From positions 558,001-622,000 of the forward strand of contig NZ_BMED01000003.1 of assembly GCF_014636315.1 (NCBI RefSeq): a DNA stretch of 64,000 nt. Reading direction: 5' to 3'. Positions 44,725-51,898 of the stretch are shown one piece after another. The notes beneath the pieces were generated by a model. It saw only the letters and a list, made by a program, of their open reading frames with translations. It did not search any database and had not been told where the DNA came from. The translations under genes were made by a program, and so were the position numbers. This stretch comes from Parundibacterium terreum. GTDB lineage: Bacteria > Pseudomonadota > Gammaproteobacteria > Burkholderiales > Burkholderiaceae_D. Position 1 is the stretch's first letter; the number at the start of each line of letters is the position of its first letter.

Positions 44725-46704
44725 TCATTGACTTACCGGCAGCGCAAATCTGAAGATAGTACCACCTGCCGGATTGTCACGATGGGTCAGTGTGCCGCCA
44801 TGAAATTCTATCGCGGTACGGCAAATTTTTAAACCCATGCCCATGCCGCCCGATTTGGTAGAAAAGAAAGGCGAGAATAATTTTTCGGCAACATCGGCCG
44901 GTATGCCGTGGCCCTGGTCAATGACGGATACCACAATTAAAGCGGGGCCATCTTGCTCATGCGGGTTCGCCGTTTCAGCAGTGATGCGCAATATGCGGCG
45001 GGCCGGAGAATTCGCCTGCATGGCCTCGATGGCGTTTCTGGTCAGATTCAATAGCACTTGTTCCAGTAACACGCGATCCGCCAGCACTGGAGACAGCTTG
45101 GGCTCTATGCTGAGCTGGATTGCGACATAAAACGGTTGCGCTTGCAGCTCGATCAGCGGCATCGATTCATCAATGACGGCGGCGATGCTGACCGGCTCGC
45201 GGCTGGGCTCCCGCTTCTTCACAAATTCATGCACGCTGCGGATGATTTGCCCTGCGCGCTGTGCTTGCGTATTGGCCTTTCCCAGCGCCTGCAGCATCAA
45301 TTCCTTGTCGCTGTTGCCCGCTTCCAGCAAATTGACTGCGCCCGTTGTGTAGCTGGAAATGGCAGCCAGCGGCTGGTTCAGTTCATGCGCGAGCATGGAG
45401 GCGATCTCGCCCATGGTTGCCAGGCGCGCACTGGCATGCAGCTTTTCTTCCTGCTGGCGGCTCAGGTCCTGGGCCCGCTTCAGCTCGGAAATCTCCAGGA
45501 TGGAGCTCATCCAGCCTGTCTGCACGCCATTTTCATTTACCAGCGGAGATTCATAGATCAGTACCGGAAAACGTTCGCCGTTGGCGCGTTGATAGATGGT
45601 TTCAAAACCTTCAGAGGGCACGGTGCCTGCCAAGAGCTGGGTAAAGCGCTGCTGGTATTCTGCAATCGCTTCCGGGGCCCAATAGGGCATAGGAGGAATC
45701 CTGCCGACGATTTCTTCGGCGGTGCGTTCCACCATCTTGCAGAAGGCAGGATTGACATAGGTCAGCCGTCCTTCCATGTCGCGTGCGCGCAAGCCGGTTA
45801 CCAGCGAATTTTCCATCGCGGCGCGAAAAGCAACCTGCTGGCGCAGCGCGCCCTCGGCCGCCAGCCTGCGATTGATATCGCGCCAGAGCGCTGCCAGGCT
45901 CCAGATCAGGCCTATCGACAGCAATATGACCGATAGCACCAGCAGATTGGCCAGCAGCTTGGGTTCACTCTTGTTGCTATTGGTCCGCAGCGATAATTGG
46001 GTGCCGGGCAGATCCAACGCGCGGATATGGGTGTACACATTCTTGCCCGATCCGCCGGCCGAACGGTCGGCATAGACTTTCTCATCGGGATCGATTAGCG
46101 AGATCTGGTTGTCCTGTGCGAACCACCACGGAACCATTTCGTCCAGTATTCCCGCCAGGCGATAACTGATCACAATACTTCCCTTGGCTTGGCCATCCTT
46201 CACAAGCGGAATGTGGCAACTGAGCAGGTAGGCATTCTTGCCGTTGGTTCCCAGCGACGGTGGCATGCACTGGGTTTTGCCATGCGCCAGTGCAGACTGG
46301 CCGCGCGCCGGAATCAGAGTGGCTTTGGGCGGCAACGGCGCGTCCGAGGTGGATGCCAGTAAAGAGTCGTTTTCATCAAACCAGACTATGCGCTGGATCT
46401 CATGATTGCTTTTCATCAGCGTGCGGAAGCGTTCCAGCACGGCGTTCGGGGGCAGGTGGGAGTTGTCGATTTCCGCCCCTATCAGGCGCAGGATTTCTTC
46501 ATTGCGGTTTAGCTGGAACTGTATCGCCTGCTCGACCCACAGCGTATCGGCGATCAGTTGCTCCTGCCGGTCGGTGGCTTCCATGCGCTGTGCCTGCCAG
46601 GGCAGCCAGATCAGGGTTGCCAAGAACAGCAAGACCAGCAGGATGGGAATCAGCCAGCGCCATTTCTGGCCTTGCCAATTCAGGATGGTGGAAAAATTCG
46701 TCAT
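44725..46704 (-). CDS. dctS: sensor histidine kinase, DctS-like
   Basis: Membrane-bound sensor of about 659 residues. Two membrane segments (about 16-37 and 245-265) enclose a periplasmic sensing domain that would bind C4-dicarboxylates. A cytoplasmic PAS domain (about 275-390: RAMENSLVTGLRARDMEGRL) leads to the phosphorylation site His near 439 in LAHELNQPLAAISSY, followed by an ATPase domain (GMGMGLKICRTAIE). The start at 46704 is chosen because earlier in-frame codons extend into the divergent control region and show no membrane helix. It works with DctR downstream. Confidence 0.9.
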   Translation of the reverse strand: MTNFSTILNWQGQKWRWLIPILLVLLFLATLIWLPWQAQRMEATDRQEQLIADTLWVEQAIQFQLNRNEEILRLIGAEIDNSHLPPNAVLERFRTLMKSNHEIQRIVWFDENDSLLASTSDAPLPPKATLIPARGQSALAHGKTQCMPPSLGTNGKNAYLLSCHIPLVKDGQAKGSIVISYRLAGILDEMVPWWFAQDNQISLIDPDEKVYADRSAGGSGKNVYTHIRALDLPGTQLSLRTNSNKSEPKLLANLLVLSVILLSIGLIWSLAALWRDINRRLAAEGALRQQVAFRAAMENSLVTGLRARDMEGRLTYVNPAFCKMVERTAEEIVGRIPPMPYWAPEAIAEYQQRFTQLLAGTVPSEGFETIYQRANGERFPVLIYESPLVNENGVQTGWMSSILEISELKRAQDLSRQQEEKLHASARLATMGEIASMLAHELNQPLAAISSYTTGAVNLLEAGNSDKELMLQALGKANTQAQRAGQIIRSVHEFVKKREPSREPVSIAAVIDESMPLIELQAQPFYVAIQLSIEPKLSPVLADRVLLEQVLLNLTRNAIEAMQANSPARRILRITAETANPHEQDGPALIVVSVIDQGHGIPADVAEKLFSPFFSTKSGGMGMGLKICRTAIEFHGGTLTHRDNPAGGTIFRFALPVSQ

Positions 46705-46760
46705 GCCGCTAGTGTAGCCGAGCATGATAGTAGCGTCTCGGGGATAAATAAATGACGGAT

Positions 46761-46774
46761 TGTGGTTATCCACA
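46761..46774. promoter_or_regulatory. palindrome with DnaA-box-like half in the dct divergent region
   Basis: TGTGG-TTAT-CCACA is a perfect inverted repeat, and its right part TTATCCACA (46766-46774) equals the DnaA box consensus. It lies between dctS and dctP. A site for DctR is the more likely meaning, since no other DnaA boxes or an AT-rich unwinding region are next to it. Confidence 0.4.
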
Positions 46775-46852
46775 GTTGCAAAGAATATCTTGCCAAGGAA
46801 TAATCCAGACACTAAAAAAGTTGTATCAATGAAAATTATACGGAGACCTGCA

Positions 46853-47854
46853 ATGAAACTCAAATCCCTGCTCTTTTCTCTTGTCGCTGCCTCCCTGGTC
46901 AGCGGTTCCGCGTTTGCGCAAGCACCCATCATCATCAAGTTCAGCCATGTGGTGGCCAGCGACACGCCTAAAGGCAAGGCTGCCGAGCGTTTCAAGGAAC
47001 TGGCCGAAAAAGCCACCAAGGGCAGGGTCAAGGTAGAACTGTATCCGAACAGCACGCTGTATAAAGACAAGGAAGAGATGGAGGCCCTGCAGCTCGGTGC
47101 GGTGCAGATGCTGGCCCCTTCACTGGCAAAATTCGGCCCTCTGGGCGTGAAGGAGTTTGAGGTGTTTGACCTGCCTTACATCTTTCCGTTCAAGGATGTG
47201 CTGTACCAGGTAACCGAAGGTCCGATAGGCAAGAGCCTGATGCAAAAGCTGGAGCCAAAAGGTATCACCGGCCTGGCATTCTGGGACAACGGCTTCAAGA
47301 TCATGTCCGCCAACAAACCCTTGCATATGCCTGCCGATTTCAAGGGTTTGAAAATGCGTATCCAGTCATCCAAGGTGCTGGACGCGCAGATGCGTGCGCT
47401 GGGTGCGAACCCGCAGGTGCTTGCCTTCTCCGAGGTTTATCAGGCTTTGCAGACCGGCGTGGTAGATGGAACGGAAAACCCGCCTTCCAATATGTACACG
47501 CAGAAGATGCATGAAGTGCAAAAGCATCTGACTGTCTCCAACCATGGCTACCTCGGTTATGCGGTCATTGTGAATAAAAAATTCTGGGACGGCCTGCCTG
47601 CCGACATCCGCGCGCAACTGGACACGGCAATGAAGGGTGCAACCAGCTACGCGAATGCGATTGCCGACCAGGAAAACGGGCGTGCGATGGATGCGATACG
47701 CAAGTCGGGCAAAACCACGATCTATGAGCTGACTCCAGCCGAAAAAGCAGAATGGCGCAAGGCCCTGTTACCGGTACAAACCGAGATGGAAGGCCGTATC
47801 GGCAAAGACTTGATCGCTTCCATCCGCAAGTTATCCACTGCTGGCGGCAAGTAA
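46853..47854 (+). CDS. dctP: TRAP transporter substrate-binding protein, DctP type
   Basis: Periplasmic binding protein of 333 residues that captures C4-dicarboxylates for DctQM. A signal peptide ends near GSAFAQA. DctP phrases are FSHVVASDTPKGKAAERFKEL, FEVFDLPYIFPF, GLKMRIQSSKVLDAQMRALGA and the key arginine region, and VDGTENPPSNMYTQKMHEVQ. The start at 46853 has GGAG seven bases upstream. Divergent from dctS; followed by dctQ after a 167-base gap. Confidence 0.94.
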   Translation: MKLKSLLFSLVAASLVSGSAFAQAPIIIKFSHVVASDTPKGKAAERFKELAEKATKGRVKVELYPNSTLYKDKEEMEALQLGAVQMLAPSLAKFGPLGVKEFEVFDLPYIFPFKDVLYQVTEGPIGKSLMQKLEPKGITGLAFWDNGFKIMSANKPLHMPADFKGLKMRIQSSKVLDAQMRALGANPQVLAFSEVYQALQTGVVDGTENPPSNMYTQKMHEVQKHLTVSNHGYLGYAVIVNKKFWDGLPADIRAQLDTAMKGATSYANAIADQENGRAMDAIRKSGKTTIYELTPAEKAEWRKALLPVQTEMEGRIGKDLIASIRKLSTAGGK

Positions 47855-48021
47855 TCTGAATTAGTGTGCGGCCTCGCGTGAGCGCTGGGCTACACACGCC
47901 AACCGGCTCTTTACCCATGCTTTAAGGTGTTATCAGCCCCTATTGGGGTAGCAAAAACGGATACAAAGAAAATCCGTGGACTGATATCGCCTTGCTTTTC
48001 ACTTTTCCCAAAAAGGGCATT

Positions 48022-48573
48022 ATGAAATTTCTTGATCATCTGGAAGAATGGCTGATCGCCTTTCTGATGGGGGCCGCAACCCTCGTCACCTTTATTGCAG
48101 TGTTGCACCGGTATGCGTCCGGCATGCCTATTCCAGGGTTACAGGATGCACTGATTAAAATCAATACCAGTTGGGCGCAGGAGCTGACCATCTATATGTT
48201 TGTATGGATGGCGAAGTTTGGCGCTGCTTACGGCGTGCGCACCGGCATCCACGTGGGTGTCGATGTGCTGGTGAATAAGTTGAATACGCCGTGGCGCAAT
48301 AAGTTCATCGTCTTTGGTTTGCTGGCAGGAGCTTTGTTTACCTTGATCGTGGGCACCCTGGGCGCCAAGTTTGTATGGGGCATTGCGCAGACGGATCAGA
48401 CCACGCCGGACATGGAGCTGCCTAAGTGGATCGTGTACATGGCGATTCCGCTGGGTTCCTATCTGATGTCTTTCCGCTTCCTGCAAGTGACCTGGGTCTT
48501 CATCAAGACGGGTGAGTTGCCCAAGCATGACCATGCCCACGTAGAGGGTCTGGAAGATGAGGTGAAAGCATGA
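48022..48573 (+). CDS. dctQ: TRAP transporter small permease, DctQ type
   Basis: Inner-membrane protein of 183 residues with four membrane segments typical of DctQ (LEEWLIAFLMGAATLVTF, WAQELTIYMFVWMAKFGAA, and FVFGLLAGALFTLIVG-like stretch, and IPLGSYLMSFRFL). The signature region R-T-G-x-H-V-G-V-D is present. It links DctP-bound substrate to DctM. The start at 48022 follows AGGG; its stop overlaps the dctM start. Confidence 0.92.
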   Translation: MKFLDHLEEWLIAFLMGAATLVTFIAVLHRYASGMPIPGLQDALIKINTSWAQELTIYMFVWMAKFGAAYGVRTGIHVGVDVLVNKLNTPWRNKFIVFGLLAGALFTLIVGTLGAKFVWGIAQTDQTTPDMELPKWIVYMAIPLGSYLMSFRFLQVTWVFIKTGELPKHDHAHVEGLEDEVKA

Positions 48574-49850
48574 ACGCGGCCATCATCTTTGTTCTGCTGT
48601 TGGTGCTGATGCTGACCGGCATGCCGATCTCGATCTCGCTCGGCCTGACGGTATTGGCCTTCCTGTTTACGATGACCTCAGTGCCGGTGGAATCGGTCGC
48701 ATTGAAACTGTTCACCGGCATAGAGAATTTTGAGATCATGGCGATCCCGTTCTTTATCCTGGCAGGCAATTTCCTCACCCATGGCGGGGTAGCGCGACGC
48801 ATGATTAATTTTGCAACGTCAATGGTCGGGCACTGGCATGGCGGCCTGGCATTGGCCGGCGTGCTGGCTTGCGCCTTGTTTGCTGCTGTATCCGGTTCTT
48901 CGCCCGCCACAGTGGTTGCGATCGGTTCCATCATTTTGCCGGCGATGGTCAAGCAAGGTTATCCGAAAGGCTTCGGCGCGGGTGTGATTACCACCTCCGG
49001 TGCGCTGGGCATCCTGATTCCACCATCGATCGTGATGGTGATGTATTCGGTGTCCACCAATACTTCGGTGGGCCAGTTGTTCATGGCCGGGGTGGTTCCT
49101 GGTTTGCTGTTGGCATTCTGTCTGGGTCTGACAACCTGGTTCCTGGCCCGCAAGCATAATTATCCGCGCATGCCCAAGGCGACCTGGAAAGAGCGTTTCA
49201 CGGCTTTCCGCAAGAGTGCCTGGGGCTTATTGCTGATCGTCATCGTGATGGGCGGTATTTATACCGGCATGTTCACGCCAACTGAAGCGGCGGCGGTATC
49301 GGCGGTGTACGCCTTCGTCATTGCCGTTTTTGTGTACAAGGACATGGGACTGAAGAAAGTGCCCAAGGTCTTGCTGGATTCCGCGGCGATGTCGGCCATG
49401 CTGCTGTATATCATCACGAATGCGGTGCTGTTCTCTTTCCTGATGACCAGTGAAAATATTCCGCAGGCAATGGCAGCCTGGATCATGGACAAGGGCTTCG
49501 GCATGATCAGTTTCCTGTTCGTCGTGAATATCCTGCTGCTGCTGGCCGGTAATGTGATGGAGCCTTCCTCCATCGTACTGATCATGGCACCTATCCTGTT
49601 CCCGGTGGCGACCACCTTGGGTATCGATCCGGTGCACTTCGGCATCATCATGGTCGTGAATATGGAAGTCGGCATGTGCCATCCACCGGTAGGGCTTAAT
49701 CTGTACGTGGCGTCGGGAATCACCAAAATGGGGATTACTGAACTAACCGTTGCAGTACTGCCGTGGCTGCTGACGATGCTGGCTTTCTTGATGCTGATTA
49801 CCTATGTCCCTCAGATCACACTATGGCTACCCAACCTGGTTTTTAAATAA
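48570..49850 (+). CDS. dctM: TRAP transporter large permease, DctM type
   Basis: Inner-membrane protein of 426 residues with about 12 hydrophobic segments, the sodium-coupled core of the C4-dicarboxylate TRAP system. Landmarks are LTGMPISISLGLTVLAFLF, FFILAGNFLTHGGVARR, SGSSPATVVAIGSIILPAM, ILIPPSIVMVMYSVSTNTSV and MCHPPVGLNLYVASGI. It overlaps dctQ by four bases and ends just before a terminator. Confidence 0.94.
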   Translation: MNAAIIFVLLLVLMLTGMPISISLGLTVLAFLFTMTSVPVESVALKLFTGIENFEIMAIPFFILAGNFLTHGGVARRMINFATSMVGHWHGGLALAGVLACALFAAVSGSSPATVVAIGSIILPAMVKQGYPKGFGAGVITTSGALGILIPPSIVMVMYSVSTNTSVGQLFMAGVVPGLLLAFCLGLTTWFLARKHNYPRMPKATWKERFTAFRKSAWGLLLIVIVMGGIYTGMFTPTEAAAVSAVYAFVIAVFVYKDMGLKKVPKVLLDSAAMSAMLLYIITNAVLFSFLMTSENIPQAMAAWIMDKGFGMISFLFVVNILLLLAGNVMEPSSIVLIMAPILFPVATTLGIDPVHFGIIMVVNMEVGMCHPPVGLNLYVASGITKMGITELTVAVLPWLLTMLAFLMLITYVPQITLWLPNLVFK

Positions 49851-49863
49851 AATATAGCTAAAA

Positions 49864-49896
49864 GCCGTATTGATGAATTTTAATACGGCCTTTTTG
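49864..49896 (+). terminator. terminator of dctPQM
   Basis: GCCGTATT (49864-49871) and AATACGGC (49882-49889) pair around a ten-base loop and are followed by CTTTTTG. It lies 14 bases after the dctM stop. Confidence 0.85.
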
Positions 49897-50028
49897 TCGC
49901 ATGATGGAATATAAAATTGCGCGTTTACACCAATTTTTATATGAATTGTTAATGTTTAAGCAAAGTATTTGCCTGGGCAATTGATTTATACATATATGCA
50001 ACAGTGCGCCTTTTTCGTGCATTTTTTT

Positions 50029-50058
50029 TTGAACACGAGTGCAATGCCGTGATATATT
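50029..50058 (+). promoter_or_regulatory. sigma-70-like promoter of the candidate small RNA
   Basis: TTGAAC at 50029-50034 and TATATT at 50053-50058 are separated by 18 bases. This predicts a start of transcription near 50066, at the head of the structured RNA. Confidence 0.5.
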
Positions 50059-50065
50059 CTCGGCA

Positions 50066-50240
50066 GATAAGAAATTTGCAGCATGCTTAGATTTACAAGG
50101 CGGTAGTGCATAAAAACGGTATTGATACCGAGGACACTGAGGAGACGCGCGTTTTAATACAAGCTGAGCGAAACTATCGCTAAACAGCCCGAAACGCGAA
50201 AGAAGTTTTAAAGGCGCATCATGGATGCGCCTTTTTTCTT
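50066..50240 (+). ncRNA. candidate small non-coding RNA, about 170 bases
   Basis: No open reading frame of note, but three hairpins in a row. First, CGGTAT-TG-ATACCG at 50117-50130. Second, a compound stem CGCGTTT (50148-50154) with AAACGCG (50192-50198) that encloses GCTG/CAGC and AGCGA/TCGCT. Third, AAGGCGCATC/GATGCGCCTT at 50211-50233, ended by a T-run. A promoter lies at the left end. It sits between dctM and ogt in a region without a gene. It matches no RNA family I know: 6S RNA, RNase P and tmRNA do not fit. The third hairpin also serves as terminator. Confidence 0.55.
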
Positions 50241-50296
50241 TGTGGTGCCCCTCTGTTGGTTCGCAGCCATGTGCCGGACATGGTATTGTTGAGTTC

Positions 50297-50824
50297 ATGA
50301 TGTTAAGCAAAGAATCCACACTTTTTTCTGCCGTGGTAGCCGCGCCTTTCGGTGCAATCGGCATACGCACACAAGACCAGGCAATCAGCGAGCTGGTTTA
50401 TCTTCCCCCCAGGTTTGCAGAAAAAGACGCCACCGACAAAGTCGCAGCAAAGGCGCAGAAGCAGATAGAAAAATACCTGCAGCAGCCAGACTTTCGTTTT
50501 AAATTGCCTTTACAGCAAGTTGGTACCGATTTCCAGCGCAAGGTCTGGGCCGTGATTGCCGCCATCCCGCAAGGCGAAGTGTGGACCTATGGACAGATTG
50601 CAAAGCACATCAAATCGGCTCCACGGGCGGTAGGGCAGGCTTGTGGCGCAAACTGGTTCCCTTTGGTCATACCCTGCCACAGGGTGACTGCTGCCGGCGG
50701 CCTGGGCGGCTTTGGTCATACCGATGATGAAAGCAGCTTTCACATCGGCGTCAAACTCTGGCTGCTGCAACATGAAGGAGTCAGCACTTATTCTCCTGTC
50801 ATCGCGCCGAAGAAAGCAAAATAA
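50297..50824 (+). CDS. ogt: methylated-DNA--protein-cysteine S-methyltransferase
   Basis: DNA repair protein of 175 residues that transfers methyl groups from O6-methylguanine to its own cysteine. The acceptor is in PCHRV, with the family phrases FQRKVWAVIAAIPQGEVWTYG, VGQACGANWFPLVIPCHRV. The start at 50297 (Met-Met) has a weak site; frames further up run through the small RNA terminator. Its stop overlaps the xerD start by one base (TAATG), so the two are coupled. Confidence 0.92.
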   Translation: MMLSKESTLFSAVVAAPFGAIGIRTQDQAISELVYLPPRFAEKDATDKVAAKAQKQIEKYLQQPDFRFKLPLQQVGTDFQRKVWAVIAAIPQGEVWTYGQIAKHIKSAPRAVGQACGANWFPLVIPCHRVTAAGGLGGFGHTDDESSFHIGVKLWLLQHEGVSTYSPVIAPKKAK

Positions 50825-51777
50825 TGCCACCAGTGCTCACCGGTGCTGCTCCACAAGCTGACCATGCTGCTCCGGTACTTAGCAAGCAGGTGCAGTCCCA
50901 GATAGACCAGTTTTGCGACAGCCTGTGGCTGGAAGATGGTTTGTCAAAAAATACGCTGGAAGCCTACCGGCGCGATATGCGGCTGTTTGCCGAGCACTTG
51001 TACGGCAAACACGGCCGGCATCTGTATCTGGCGGATGAGGCCGATATCCTTAACTACGTTGCAGAAAAGCACGGAAGCTCCAAGGCGACCTCCGCCAATC
51101 GGCGGCTTAGTGTGCTCAAGCGTTTTTACCAGATGGCGTTCCGGCAGAACCTGATCAGCGTCAATCCCTGCACCAAACTGAAATCGGCGAAGCAGCCCAG
51201 CCGCTTGCCCAAGACCCTGAACGAAAAGCAGGTAGAGGCATTGCTGCAGGCGCCGGATAGCACAACGCCGCATGGCCTGCGTGACCGTACCATGCTGGAA
51301 GTCTTGTATGCCTGCGGGTTGCGCGTTAGCGAACTGGTGTCTTTACGCTCGGTGGAGGTGGGGTTGAACGAGGGTGTCATCCGTATCACCGGCAAAGGCA
51401 ATAAGGCCAGGCTGGTGCCGTTTGGTGAAATCGCGAGGATGTGGATGGAGCGTTACTTGAAAGAAGGGCGTCCAGTCATTCTGAATGGTCAGGTTGACGA
51501 TGCCTTGTTCGTGACTGCACGCGGCGGGGCAATGACCCGGCAGATGTTCTGGATACTGATCAAGAAATATGCGCTGCAAGCGGATATCACTGTTCCCTTG
51601 TCTCCACACACTTTGCGCCATGCTTTTGCCACGCATTTGCTTAACCATGGCGCGGACTTGCGCGTGGTCCAGCTATTACTCGGCCATGCGGACATTTCCA
51701 CTACGCAGATCTATACGCACGTGGCGCGCGAACGACTGAAGAAATTGCATGCGGACCACCATCCACGCGGAAGCTGA
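50824..51777 (+). CDS. xerD: site-specific tyrosine recombinase XerD
   Basis: Recombinase of 317 residues that resolves chromosome dimers at dif with XerC. An N-terminal SAM-like domain (LEAYRRDMRLFAEHLYG) precedes the catalytic domain, where the active residues are Arg in YACGLRVSELVSL, His-x2-Arg in SPHTLRHAFATHLLNHGADL, His in LLGHADISTTQIYTHV and the Tyr nucleophile within it. The start overlaps ogt by one base. It is ended by a strong terminator. Confidence 0.93.
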   Translation: MPPVLTGAAPQADHAAPVLSKQVQSQIDQFCDSLWLEDGLSKNTLEAYRRDMRLFAEHLYGKHGRHLYLADEADILNYVAEKHGSSKATSANRRLSVLKRFYQMAFRQNLISVNPCTKLKSAKQPSRLPKTLNEKQVEALLQAPDSTTPHGLRDRTMLEVLYACGLRVSELVSLRSVEVGLNEGVIRITGKGNKARLVPFGEIARMWMERYLKEGRPVILNGQVDDALFVTARGGAMTRQMFWILIKKYALQADITVPLSPHTLRHAFATHLLNHGADLRVVQLLLGHADISTTQIYTHVARERLKKLHADHHPRGS

Positions 51778-51817
51778 GGTGTAGCGGCCCGCATTTTCCT
51801 GAATCTGCAGTCCAAAA

Positions 51818-51846
51818 AAAACGCCCCGATTTCGGGGCGTTTGCTT
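51818..51846. terminator. bidirectional terminator between xerD and the TonB receptor gene
   Basis: ACGCCCCGA and TCGGGGCGT pair around a two-base loop, with an A-run before and a T-rich run after. It ends xerD and, on the other strand, the TonB receptor gene, whose stop is 53 bases away. Confidence 0.9.
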
Positions 51847-51898
51847 TACTACATACAACAATAATTTCAGCAGAGGGTACTTAAACCCTCAGCCTTGA

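Noticed and set aside
46766-46774. replication origin
   Set aside because: Only one DnaA-box match was seen, with no dnaA, dnaN or cluster of boxes in the window.
50066-50240. 6S RNA
   Set aside because: The 5' and 3' ends do not pair into the long closed rod with a central bubble expected of 6S RNA; it shows separate hairpins and a terminator instead.
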